Source: Oscillospiraceae bacterium
GTDB lineage: Bacteria > Bacillota > Clostridia > Oscillospirales > Oscillospiraceae
Reading direction: 5' to 3'
Assembly (NCBI GenBank): GCA_015067565.1
Contig: SVMF01000017.1
Span: 1-57,262, forward strand
Length of the DNA: 57,262 nt
The stretch's first letter is position 1, and each line of letters opens with the position of its first letter. The notes under the pieces are model-generated. The model was not told the origin of the DNA. It saw nothing but the letters and a program-made list of their open reading frames with translations, and ran no database searches. Shown here in pieces: positions 36,425-44,095 of the stretch. Position numbers and translations under genes: made by a program.

Positions 36425-36702
36425 CGGCTTGAAAACCGAGCTTGGCAGTAACGATCCGTTCAACGGAACGATAGGTTTTCTACAGCGCCTCTCTCTTGTC
36501 GTGTTCTTTGGTGACTTTCTTGGCCGAAACAAGAAAGTCCCGCCCCACGCAGTGGAGCAAAGTACCGATGTCCATCGCACCACGATACCTTGTGCTTGCA
36601 CCCGTAAAGGGCAGGCCGCAGCCACATCGCTTCGCTCTTCGCAATAACCTCTTATACGAAAACCTGATGAAAAGCTTTGATAAAATTCCAATTTTGATGT
36701 CC
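36425..36702 (+). repeat. Second repeat type with related hairpin
   Basis: It contains the dyad gactttcttg / caagaaagtc (36514-36540 region) followed by ccccacgcagtggagcaaa, the same flank found beside the hairpin in copy A. It is therefore a divergent member in opposite orientation to copy B. Its end (36655-36702) repeats about 40 bases that also lead into copy B at 35883, with cctgatgaaaag and ttgataaaattccaatt in common. Confidence 0.65.
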
Positions 36703-36723
36703 GTTGTTGCGCAGGCCCGGTAG

Positions 36724-36743
36724 GGTTGAGGCATGCCTCAACC
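36724..36743. repeat. 20-bp palindrome centred on gcatgc
   Basis: The half-site is ggttgaggca and the palindrome is perfect. It has the same layout as 456-479 with different arms. Confidence 0.7.
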
Positions 36744-36800
36744 GTCAGAAAGGGATCCGCATTCGCAGCGGCTTCCGACAAAATCTTATCGGTTGCAGGC

Positions 36801-36820
36801 GGGCGGGTCATGACCCGCCC
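36801..36820. repeat. 20-bp palindrome centred on tcatga
   Basis: The half-site is gggcgggtca and the palindrome is perfect. It is followed by cctaca, like the palindrome in copy A. Small elements of this look recur in many gut Firmicutes genomes (recalled, not searched). Confidence 0.7.
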
Positions 36821-36839
36821 CTACAGTGTAAAACAATAA

Positions 36840-37122
36840 GGCAGTTTTTTAAGGAAATTGCTACTGTACAAGTCGGAAGTTTGCTCCACTGCGTGGGGCG
36901 TACCTTTCTTGCTCCTGCAAGAAAGGTACCAAAGAACAGGCATGGGGAGGCGCTGGAGCCTGCGGCTATCCAAACGTTTCATGTTTTGTTACTGCCTACC
37001 CCGCCGCAGAGCCGCCCTCCCCATGACCCCTCCAGGCACGCTGCGCGTAGTTGTGACAGCGTTGTGGTCGTTTTTATCGAGGGCAACCGGAGCGACCAAT
37101 TGGAATTTGTCAATTATTTTTA
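36840..37122 (+). repeat. Long non-coding repeat, copy C (partial)
   Basis: It matches the middle and right part of copy B in the same orientation, including the hairpin at 36900-36929. It lacks both outer parts. In places it is closer to copy A than to copy B (for example ggaaattgctact). Confidence 0.8.
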
Positions 37123-37176
37123 TTAGGTATAGGTAATCGTATGAAAGGAGATAGGGATATTTTTTGTTCTAAGAGG

Positions 37177-37205
37177 TTGATATTTGCTCGCTTTTGTGTT
37201 ACAAT
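37177..37205 (+). promoter_or_regulatory. Predicted promoter of the polysaccharide operon
   Basis: TTGATA (37177-37182), a 17-base spacer and TACAAT (37200-37205). It is followed by a leader of about 185 bases before the first gene, long enough to hold regulation. Confidence 0.7.
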
Positions 37206-37278
37206 GATTCAAAAGAATCGGGAAGTATAGCCTGATGGCGAAAATGTTTGGATGTGTCGTCTGACAATCATCTTTTTG

Positions 37279-37325
37279 TTGCAAAATAATTGCAAAAAAC
37301 GACTTGCAAAGGTTTTTTGCAAAAA
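37279..37325 (+). promoter_or_regulatory. Four TTGCAAA repeats in the polysaccharide leader
   Basis: TTGCAAA occurs at 37279, 37290, 37304 and 37317, so start-to-start distances are 11, 14 and 13 bases. The cluster lies downstream of the promoter and could be a protein-binding array or an RNA element. No terminator follows it. Confidence 0.4.
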
Positions 37326-37389
37326 TGGCAGCTGAAAAGAGGAACAGCGTGGCCGCAGTGTACCCGACCGCGAAATATAGGAGAGAATT

Positions 37390-38151
37390 ATGGAGACAAT
37401 CGATAAGAAGCGACTTTTTACTGCGCTCAAGCGCAGATTTTGGGTCATAGCCGTTGCCGCTGTGGGTTTGGCATTGATCTTTTTCGGTGTGACGAAGCTG
37501 TTTGTCAAGCCGGAGTATACCGCCACGACGAAGCTGTATGTCAACAACAGCTCGTTCTCTGTTGGCGGCACCTCGTTCAGCATTTCCGCTTCGGAGCTGA
37601 CTGCGGCGCAGGGCCTGGTCGATACCTACATCGTCATTATGAACAGCGAGGTTACCTTGAGCGAGGTCATCGAAAAGACACAGGTTCCGTATGAGGCGGA
37701 GGGTCTGAGGGGCATGATCACGGCTGCCCCGATCAATGAAACTGAGATTTTCGAGGTCTCTGTGACATCGCACGACCCGTATGAGGCGGAGCGTATTGCC
37801 AATGCCATCGCCATGGTATTGCCTGAGCGCATTGCGCAGATCGTGGACGGCAGCTCCGTGCGTGTGGTTGAGTATGCCGATGTGCCGCAGCAGCGTTCGT
37901 CGCCGAGCTATTTCAAGAGTGTCCTTCTGGGCTTTTTGGTCGGCGGCTTGTTCTCTGCCACGGCTGTGGTCTTCCTTGAGCTGATGGACGACAAGATCAG
38001 CTCAGAGGATTTCCTAACCACAGCGTATCCCGATGTGCCGCTTCTGTGCGTGATTCCCGATGCAAGAGAGCAAGACAGCAACGGCTATTACCGAGGCTAC
38101 TATGAGGACTACCGTACCCGCAGTAGCAGGAAGTCGGGAGGGAAGAAGTAA
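37390..38151 (+). CDS. Polysaccharide chain-length regulator / kinase activator (CpsC/YveK type)
   Basis: The protein has 253 residues with membrane segments near 18-38 and 178-198 flanking an extracellular Wzz-type loop (YTATTKLYVNN at its start). In Gram-positives this protein sets chain length and activates the separate tyrosine kinase, whose gene follows after two bases. The PQQRSSPSYFKSVLLGFLVGG stretch matches the conserved pre-membrane proline segment. The tail is Tyr-rich and cytoplasmic. AGGAGAG precedes the ATG. Confidence 0.9.
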   Translation: METIDKKRLFTALKRRFWVIAVAAVGLALIFFGVTKLFVKPEYTATTKLYVNNSSFSVGGTSFSISASELTAAQGLVDTYIVIMNSEVTLSEVIEKTQVPYEAEGLRGMITAAPINETEIFEVSVTSHDPYEAERIANAIAMVLPERIAQIVDGSSVRVVEYADVPQQRSSPSYFKSVLLGFLVGGLFSATAVVFLELMDDKISSEDFLTTAYPDVPLLCVIPDAREQDSNGYYRGYYEDYRTRSSRKSGGKK

Positions 38152-38153
38152 TC

Positions 38154-38882
38154 ATGTTTGACAAGAGAAGAAAACTCAATCCGTCGGATGAGTGGGATCC
38201 GGATATTATGTTTGGTCCGAAGATGAATTTTGCCGCTTCCGAAGCATATAAGCTACTCAGAACGAACATCATGTACTCTTTCCCCACGGAGCCGAAATGC
38301 CACATCGTCGGTGTGATGAGCTCGGTGCGTGGCGAGGGCAAGAGCACCACGGCCTGCAACCTGGCCTACTCCTTCTCCGAGGCGGGCAAGCGCACACTTC
38401 TGATCGAGGCGGACCTGCGTCTTCCGACAGTGGCCGAGAAGCTGAGCCTGAAGCCGACTCCCGGCCTGAGCGATATGCTCGTTATGCACGAGAAGCTTGG
38501 CAACGTGCTGCAGCGCTGCGAGCATGCCAAGAATATGGACATCATCACAGCCGGACGATTTACACCGAATCCTTCGGAGCTGCTCGGCTCGACCTTGATG
38601 AAGGATCTGCTCGACGAGATGACCAAGTATTACGATTACATCATCCTCGACCTACCGCCGGTCACGGCCGTTTCGGACGCATTGGTCGTTTCGAAGCTGC
38701 TCGACGGTGTGATCATGGTCGTGCGCAAGAACTATGTCACGCGCAAGGAGTTCAACGATGCAATGCGCCAGCTCGAATTGGTCGGTGTGCGCATCCTTGG
38801 ATTCGCCGGCCGTGGCGGCGGTAAGAGTGAGAGATACTACCGCAATAAGGCCTCATACCATCGCTACACAAAGAGAATATGA
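38154..38882 (+). CDS. Tyrosine-protein kinase (CpsD/YwqD type)
   Basis: The protein has 242 residues. Walker A is SSVRGEGKSTTACNLA, Walker A' is LLIEADLRLP and Walker B is YIILDLPP, the three motifs of bacterial tyrosine kinases. The C-terminus has a tyrosine cluster (ERYYRNKASYHRYTKRI), the usual autophosphorylation tail. It works with the membrane activator encoded just upstream and controls polymer length or export. Its stop overlaps the next start (ATGA). Confidence 0.93.
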   Translation: MFDKRRKLNPSDEWDPDIMFGPKMNFAASEAYKLLRTNIMYSFPTEPKCHIVGVMSSVRGEGKSTTACNLAYSFSEAGKRTLLIEADLRLPTVAEKLSLKPTPGLSDMLVMHEKLGNVLQRCEHAKNMDIITAGRFTPNPSELLGSTLMKDLLDEMTKYYDYIILDLPPVTAVSDALVVSKLLDGVIMVVRKNYVTRKEFNDAMRQLELVGVRILGFAGRGGGKSERYYRNKASYHRYTKRI

Positions 38883-39574
38883 TCGACCTGCATACGCATA
38901 TTTTGCCGAAGCTCGATGATGGCAGCCAGAGTGTGGAGCAATCCGAGCAGATGCTCCGCAGGGCCTTTGACGAGGGAATTACGCTCGCTGTGGCGACACC
39001 GCATTTTGATGCGCAAAGGCAAGCTCCCGAGGAGTTCCTTCGGCGGCGCAAGGAGGCCTTTGAAAGCCTGAACCTGACAAAATCAATGCCGAAGCTGCTG
39101 CTCGGCGCGGAGGTTGCCTATTTCAGCGGGATCGGCCAGATCCGCCAGCTTAGGGAACTGTGCATCGGAAAGAGCAAGCTCCTGCTGCTTGAGATGCCCT
39201 TCCGCTCGTGGTCGCAGCGCATCGTCGATGATGTCCTGCTGCTGCGACGCAGGCTGGGAGTGATCCCTGTGTTGGCGCACATCGAGCGGTATCGCAAGGT
39301 TCCCGACTTTGCTGATTATCTGTCCCAGATGCTCTCACAGGGTGTTCTGACACAGTGCAACGCAAAAGCGATCACTGACTGGCTGCTGCGCCGCAGGAGC
39401 CTGCAGATGCTCGAGGCGGGGGAGATCTGCTTCATCGGCACGGATTGTCACAATATGACGACAAGACCGCCCGAGATGCGCTCTGCCGAGCGTCGTCTGC
39501 GCAAGCACTTCGGTGACCAATGGCTGCAGCAGCTCTGCGAGCGTCAGACGGCGCTGCTACGGGAGGAAGCATGA
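38879..39574 (+). CDS. Tyrosine-protein phosphatase, PHP family (CpsB/YwqE type)
   Basis: The protein has 231 residues. It opens MIDLHTHILPKLDDGS with the PHP-family H-x-H metal site. Further metal or active-site segments are ATPHFD, LGAEVAY, AHIERY and GTDCHN. It reverses phosphorylation of the kinase encoded immediately upstream. The start and stop both overlap neighbouring genes, so the kinase, phosphatase and following gene are translated as a coupled block. Confidence 0.93.
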   Translation: MIDLHTHILPKLDDGSQSVEQSEQMLRRAFDEGITLAVATPHFDAQRQAPEEFLRRRKEAFESLNLTKSMPKLLLGAEVAYFSGIGQIRQLRELCIGKSKLLLLEMPFRSWSQRIVDDVLLLRRRLGVIPVLAHIERYRKVPDFADYLSQMLSQGVLTQCNAKAITDWLLRRRSLQMLEAGEICFIGTDCHNMTTRPPEMRSAERRLRKHFGDQWLQQLCERQTALLREEA

Positions 39575-40281
39575 GCAGAAGAAAAGGAATATGGATCATC
39601 GTGGCAGCGGCCGTGCTCCTGGCGGCGATCTTAGCGCTGATCTGGCAGTGGGACAGCGTTGGCGAGGGACTCGATCGGCTTAACTACGGCCAGGAGGTGT
39701 CCATTCGGACAACGGCCGGCCAAGAGATGGAGAACAAACCGTCTGTGCAGCCGAGCGTGTCGGAAGAAACCCCGACGCAAACCAGTTCTGAGCCAATGCA
39801 AACCGAGCCTACCGAAACCACGCAGCCGACTGAAACCACCGAGCCGAGTGTGCCCGAGACGGAGCCGACAACGCTTCCGCCCCTGACGGTACCGCCGACC
39901 GAGGAAACGGATCCTGCCCTGCAGGAAAAGCTCGATCGCATCGAGGAGCTGGTCGATTCGGTCTACAGCCTGCGCGATGAATATATCAGCCGCCTCAAAC
40001 AGATCGAGCAGGACGGCATCGCCCGTTACAACGCCCTGCCCGAGGAGGAACAGACCGAGGAGAGAAAGCAAGCCATCGCATTTGAATGCGTGGATGCCGC
40101 CTACGCACTGGAAAAAGAGTGCGACGCGCGCATTGACACGATCTGCGCCGAGCTTGGCTATCTCCTGATACAGACGGGCAACGATCAATCCCTTGTCTCT
40201 GAGATCCGCTATGTCTACGCGGTGGAGAAGGCAAATGCAAAAAGTGAACTTATGGAGCGCTATGGTGCGCTTCTCAGTTGA
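39571..40281 (+). CDS. Membrane-anchored protein with Thr/Pro/Glu linker and helical domain, unknown function
   Basis: The protein has 236 residues. A basic N-terminus and one membrane segment (about 7-27) put the rest outside. Residues about 55-125 are a low-complexity Thr/Pro/Glu/Ser linker, and the remaining hundred residues are charged and probably helical (ALQEKLDRIEELVDSVYSLRDE). I do not recognise a family. The ATG overlaps the phosphatase stop (ATGA), which places it in the same operon and suggests a part in polymer assembly or attachment. Confidence 0.8.
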   Translation: MSRRKGIWIIVAAAVLLAAILALIWQWDSVGEGLDRLNYGQEVSIRTTAGQEMENKPSVQPSVSEETPTQTSSEPMQTEPTETTQPTETTEPSVPETEPTTLPPLTVPPTEETDPALQEKLDRIEELVDSVYSLRDEYISRLKQIEQDGIARYNALPEEEQTEERKQAIAFECVDAAYALEKECDARIDTICAELGYLLIQTGNDQSLVSEIRYVYAVEKANAKSELMERYGALLS

Positions 40282-40305
40282 TAATAAAAAACGGAGGTAA
40301 CAATC

Positions 40306-41343
40306 ATGAAAAAGCGTCTTATTTCTATCGTTTTGGCACTTTCCATTGTTCTGGCGGCCATGGTGGGCTTCACCTCGGCTACCGTAAAGCTCACGGATAT
40401 CGAAGGACACTGGGGCCAGGCTTACATTGAGCGCTGGGTTGAAGAGGGCGTCATCGGCGGCTATCCCGACGGCACGTTCCGTCCCGACCAGTTCGTCACT
40501 CGTGCCGAGGTCAGCAAGATCCTGGCAACCGCTTACAAGATGCCTGCTGCAACCACGCCGAAGAACTTCTCTGACGTGCCCGCAAACGCATGGTTCTATG
40601 ACTATGTGCAGGCTTGCGCAGCTTTCGGCGCAGTCAACGGCTACCCCAACGGCACCTTCATGCCCAACGGCAACATCACTCGTTCCGAAGCGGTCAAGAT
40701 GGTCTGCGTTTCTGCAGGTCTGGATCTGGTCGACACCGGCTATGAGGTTTTTGCTGATGCCGGCAAGATGCCCGAGTGGGCAGGCGGCTACTGGAATGCC
40801 CTGATCAAGGCCGGCGTCATCGACGGCTATGAGAACGGCACTCTCCGCCCGACCGATCTGATCACCCGTGCCGAGATGGTCAAGATTCTGTGCTTCGCAG
40901 TCAAGGCGAAGATCTACAAGCTGGATGTCAGCATCGTTGACAACCTTGGCAACAAGGTTTCTGACTCCGCTTCCTATCTGACGGGCGAAGCCTACCTCGT
41001 CGATACCCTCATCCCCCTGCTGGTTGCAAACCGTGAGAACTTCGCAGCGGTCTATCCCTCCGGCGATATGCGCGATCTGCTCGATGCAGGCATTGCCATC
41101 GCCAAGGAAGGTTACAAGGACGGCTGGACCGACGAAGAGCTGGCTACCTGGAATCAGTATCTGACCGACGGCTTCAGTGAGGTTGGCGGTGAGCTGTCTG
41201 CCATTTCCATCCTGTCCGATGTCACGACTACAATCGCAACCGTCGCAAGAGATTCCGACTATATCATGACCCGCTTTGATACCGAAGAGGGCAGAACCGA
41301 CATCCAGTATACCGTGACCATCCGTGTCGAGGTTATGGACTAA
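40306..41343 (+). CDS. SLH-domain surface protein
   Basis: The protein has 345 residues with a signal peptide (about 1-25). Three SLH domains occupy most of the first 205 residues, with phrases DIEGHWGQAYIERWVEEGVIGGYPDG, FSDVPANAWFYDYVQ and WAGGYWNALIKAGVIDGY, and TRAE/TRSE motifs in each. SLH domains hold proteins to the secondary wall polymer. The C-terminal 140 residues have no recognised domain. A GGAGG site precedes the ATG. Encoded inside the polysaccharide operon, it could tether the polymer or assembly machinery to the wall (inference). Confidence 0.9.
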   Translation: MKKRLISIVLALSIVLAAMVGFTSATVKLTDIEGHWGQAYIERWVEEGVIGGYPDGTFRPDQFVTRAEVSKILATAYKMPAATTPKNFSDVPANAWFYDYVQACAAFGAVNGYPNGTFMPNGNITRSEAVKMVCVSAGLDLVDTGYEVFADAGKMPEWAGGYWNALIKAGVIDGYENGTLRPTDLITRAEMVKILCFAVKAKIYKLDVSIVDNLGNKVSDSASYLTGEAYLVDTLIPLLVANRENFAAVYPSGDMRDLLDAGIAIAKEGYKDGWTDEELATWNQYLTDGFSEVGGELSAISILSDVTTTIATVARDSDYIMTRFDTEEGRTDIQYTVTIRVEVMD

Positions 41344-41365
41344 GTTTTAGAAGTATGTCTGTAGA

Positions 41366-41406
41366 TGTCGTTGCTTTGTCAGAATTCCTCTTTCAAAGCA
41401 ACGACA
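41366..41406. other. Hairpin between the SLH gene and licD
   Basis: Arms tgtcgttgctttg and caaagcaacgaca form a perfect 13-bp stem with a 15-base loop, 23 bases after the SLH stop. No T-run follows, so it is more likely an mRNA-stabilising or processing hairpin that uncouples SLH protein levels from the downstream genes. Confidence 0.6.
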
Positions 41407-41457
41407 CTGCGCAAAGCTACGGGCGGAAAACTGTCAAAACGGAAGGAGGTGCTGCTG

Positions 41458-42312
41458 TTGAACGAATGCATCACCGCACATCAGAGGGTTTTGCTGCAGA
41501 TCCTGTGCGAATTGGATCGCATCTGTCGCAAGCATGGTATTCCATATGTGTTGTTCGCAGGCAGTGCCATCGGTGCGGCCAGACATCAGGGCTTCATCCC
41601 GTGGGATGACGACATTGATGTGGCAATGCTGCGTGAGGACTACGAGCGTTTTCTGCGCCTGGCGCAGAAGGATATGGGCGAGGATTATTTCCTGCAAAAG
41701 GAATTTTCTGAGCATTGGCCGATGTTCTTCAGCAAGCTGCGCCGTAACGGGACGACTTGCATTGAGCGCTTTATCCCGAAGGATACCAAGATGCATCAGG
41801 GCATCTATATCGATATCTTCCCGATCGACAATCTCAGCGATAACCGCCTTGTCCAGCGGCTGCAGTTTGCGGCTTCGAAGGTGGTCATTGCCAAGTCGCT
41901 CGATCGCCGCGGCTATCTGACCGACAGCGGCAAGAAGAAATTCTTTATCTGGCTGTGCCGCCTGCTGCCGCTGCGCCCGATGCTCCGCTTCGCCAAGAAG
42001 GCGAAAAAGAAGAACTCTGCCAAGGTGCACAGCTTCTTTGCGGCGGCATCTGCCTTTGAGAAGAATATTTATCGCCGCGACTGCTTCACCGAAACGACGC
42101 AGTGCTCCTTCGAAGGCGAGTCGTTCCCGATCTCAAAGAAGTACCATGAGATCCTGACGCAGATCTACGGCGACTATATGTCCTTCCCCTCTGAGGAGGA
42201 GAAGGAGAGCAAGATCCACGGCGTGATCGTCGATACCGAGCACTCGTACGAGCGCTATCTCGAAGAACAGAGAAAGATGAAGGTCACAAAATTTGCCAAG
42301 AGCATTCGCTGA
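41458..42312 (+). CDS. LicD-family nucleotidyl/phospho-transferase
   Basis: The protein has 284 residues and is cytoplasmic. The family signature is seen as LFAGSAIGAARHQ followed by GFIPWDDDIDVAM, with the metal-binding Asp group. LicD proteins attach phosphocholine or other phospho-groups to sugars of surface polymers, here probably the product of this cluster. AAGGAGG (41443-41449) with an eight-base spacer selects the TTG at 41458; an in-frame ATG at 41365 would read through the hairpin and has no ribosome binding site. Confidence 0.9.
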   Translation: MNECITAHQRVLLQILCELDRICRKHGIPYVLFAGSAIGAARHQGFIPWDDDIDVAMLREDYERFLRLAQKDMGEDYFLQKEFSEHWPMFFSKLRRNGTTCIERFIPKDTKMHQGIYIDIFPIDNLSDNRLVQRLQFAASKVVIAKSLDRRGYLTDSGKKKFFIWLCRLLPLRPMLRFAKKAKKKNSAKVHSFFAAASAFEKNIYRRDCFTETTQCSFEGESFPISKKYHEILTQIYGDYMSFPSEEEKESKIHGVIVDTEHSYERYLEEQRKMKVTKFAKSIR

Positions 42313-42325
42313 GGGAGGATTTCCC

Positions 42326-42916
42326 ATGAACGAGGAGAAGAAACTGAATCGACGCATCAAGCTCCTGACCATCGGCTGCTGCGTGTTGGCCGTTGCGGTC
42401 ATTGGTTTGTTGGTTGCGCTGCTTTTGCCGAAGGATAAGGCGGAGGATACCGTCGTGGTCACCTATGACCAGCTCTCCGAGCGTCCGGCGGGTCAGACCC
42501 CCGTGGTCACGCACGCGCCCATTCAGACCGATCTCGTGATCTTCGACATCGAGGAGCTCGAGGAGGTCGTGCTGATTAAGACCTCCTATGGCGATCTGCA
42601 GTTCTCGTCGGCCTATTCGGATCTTCTGACCGTCTCTGCCGCCAACGAGCCGCACAGGGCCCTGGAGTTCTTTGCAAGACTCAATGGAGAGCAGCTTCCG
42701 GTTTTCACCCTGCATTTCGCAGACTCGCTGGGTACGCCCATCGGCACGATGAAGCTCCCCGATGAGAGGGAGGATTTTCCTGTTACCGTGAGCTTCCACG
42801 AGGTGCCTGCCGGACTGAACGATTCGGATCGTCTGTCCTTCCTGGCAGCGCAGGAGCTGTTCAATGACATCCTGGTCTCGCTGTCGGAAAACGACGGGTT
42901 CACTGCGAGCAATTGA
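42326..42916 (+). CDS. Single-pass membrane protein of unknown function
   Basis: The protein has 196 residues: a short basic cytoplasmic start (MNEEKKLNRRIKLL), one membrane segment (about 14-34), then about 160 extracellular residues without a recognised motif. GGGAGG lies before the ATG, which is 13 bases after the licD stop. The gene sits within the polysaccharide operon and ends three bases before the next start, so a role in assembly is likely but unproven. Confidence 0.75.
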   Translation: MNEEKKLNRRIKLLTIGCCVLAVAVIGLLVALLLPKDKAEDTVVVTYDQLSERPAGQTPVVTHAPIQTDLVIFDIEELEEVVLIKTSYGDLQFSSAYSDLLTVSAANEPHRALEFFARLNGEQLPVFTLHFADSLGTPIGTMKLPDEREDFPVTVSFHEVPAGLNDSDRLSFLAAQELFNDILVSLSENDGFTASN

Positions 42917-42919
42917 CCT

Positions 42920-44077
42920 ATGAAGAAGATTTTAATTGTAAATAATAACTTAAAAGTCGGCGGCGTCCAAAAGAGTTTGTACAATCTCCTTTGGGCGCTG
43001 AACGACCAATATGAGATCACACTGCTTTTGTTTCAAAAAAAAGGTGTGTTCCTGAATGATCTGCCCAAGGGCGTGCGCGTCAAGGAGTGCAGGAGCCTCT
43101 TTCGCTTCTTCGGCACGAGCCAGGCAGAGTGCAAAGGCCTTGACAAGCTCAAAAGGGGAGTGCTGGCCTTTTTGGGACGACGCTTCGGGCGCAAATGTGC
43201 GCTGCGCTTCATCTCTCCGAGCCAGAAGACCCTGCCCGAGCACTATGATGTTGCTGTGGCCTACCTGCACAACGGTAATCCGCACCACTTCTACGGCGGT
43301 GTGCAGGACTTTGTCTTAAAGAAGGTCAAGGCGGACAAAAAGATCGCCTTTTTGCACTGTGACTATCGCATGAGTGATGCCAACCACCCGATCAACAACC
43401 GCGTGATCGAACAGTTTGATGCCATCGCAGCCTGCTCCGACGGCTGTCGGGCGGCATTTTGCGAGGTCATGCCGCATTTGAAAGAGAAATGCGTGACGGT
43501 GCGCAATTTCCACCGTTATGACAAGATCCAACAGCTCTCCGAGTGTGACCCCGTCCGATACGCAGAGGGGAACCATGTGCTGATGGTCACCCGACTTGCC
43601 CACGAGAAGGGAGTCGAGCGTGCCATCGAAGCCGCCGCGGAGCTGAAAAAGCGCGGTGTGGAGATGAAGCTGCACATTGTCGGCAGCGGTGCCATGAAGC
43701 AGATGCTGACCGAGCTGACCGAGCAGCGTGGCCTGACGGATCGGATCATATTCCACGGCGAGCAGGACAACCCCTATCGCTTTATGAAAAACGCTTCGTT
43801 GCTGCTTCTGACCTCGTTTTATGAGGCGGCACCGATGGTCATCGAGGAGGCGGCCTTCCTGGGCTTGCCCGTGCTGACGACGAAGACGACCTCGAGTGAG
43901 GATATGGTCGTGCAAAGAGGCATCGGCTGGCAGTGCGAGAATTCGCAGGAGAGCCTGAACGAGGCGCTGTTTGAAATTTTGACTTCTCCCGAGGCACTTT
44001 GTCAAATGCGAAAGCAGATGCGAGTGTCTGCGGATCATGATATTGCTGCAACGCAGACGGAAAAACTATTTCGGTAG
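42920..44077 (+). CDS. Glycosyltransferase, GT4-like
   Basis: The protein has 385 residues. It begins KKILIVNNNLKVGGVQKSL, the usual N-terminal GT-B donor-less domain with its Gly-Gly turn. The C-terminal domain has VTRLAHEKGVERAIEAA, HIVGSG, IIFHGEQDNPY and EAAPMVIEEAAFLGLPVL, the E-x7-E-type motif of GT4 retaining enzymes. It should add one sugar to a lipid-linked repeat unit; donor and acceptor are not readable. Confidence 0.92.
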   Translation: MKKILIVNNNLKVGGVQKSLYNLLWALNDQYEITLLLFQKKGVFLNDLPKGVRVKECRSLFRFFGTSQAECKGLDKLKRGVLAFLGRRFGRKCALRFISPSQKTLPEHYDVAVAYLHNGNPHHFYGGVQDFVLKKVKADKKIAFLHCDYRMSDANHPINNRVIEQFDAIAACSDGCRAAFCEVMPHLKEKCVTVRNFHRYDKIQQLSECDPVRYAEGNHVLMVTRLAHEKGVERAIEAAAELKKRGVEMKLHIVGSGAMKQMLTELTEQRGLTDRIIFHGEQDNPYRFMKNASLLLLTSFYEAAPMVIEEAAFLGLPVLTTKTTSSEDMVVQRGIGWQCENSQESLNEALFEILTSPEALCQMRKQMRVSADHDIAATQTEKLFR

Positions 44078-44095
44078 TGATTTCAGAGGAGACAT

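Noticed and set aside
40306-41343. CRISPR or phage-defence content in the accessory regions
   Set aside because: No spaced direct repeats, nuclease, helicase-defence or toxin-antitoxin motifs were found anywhere in the window.
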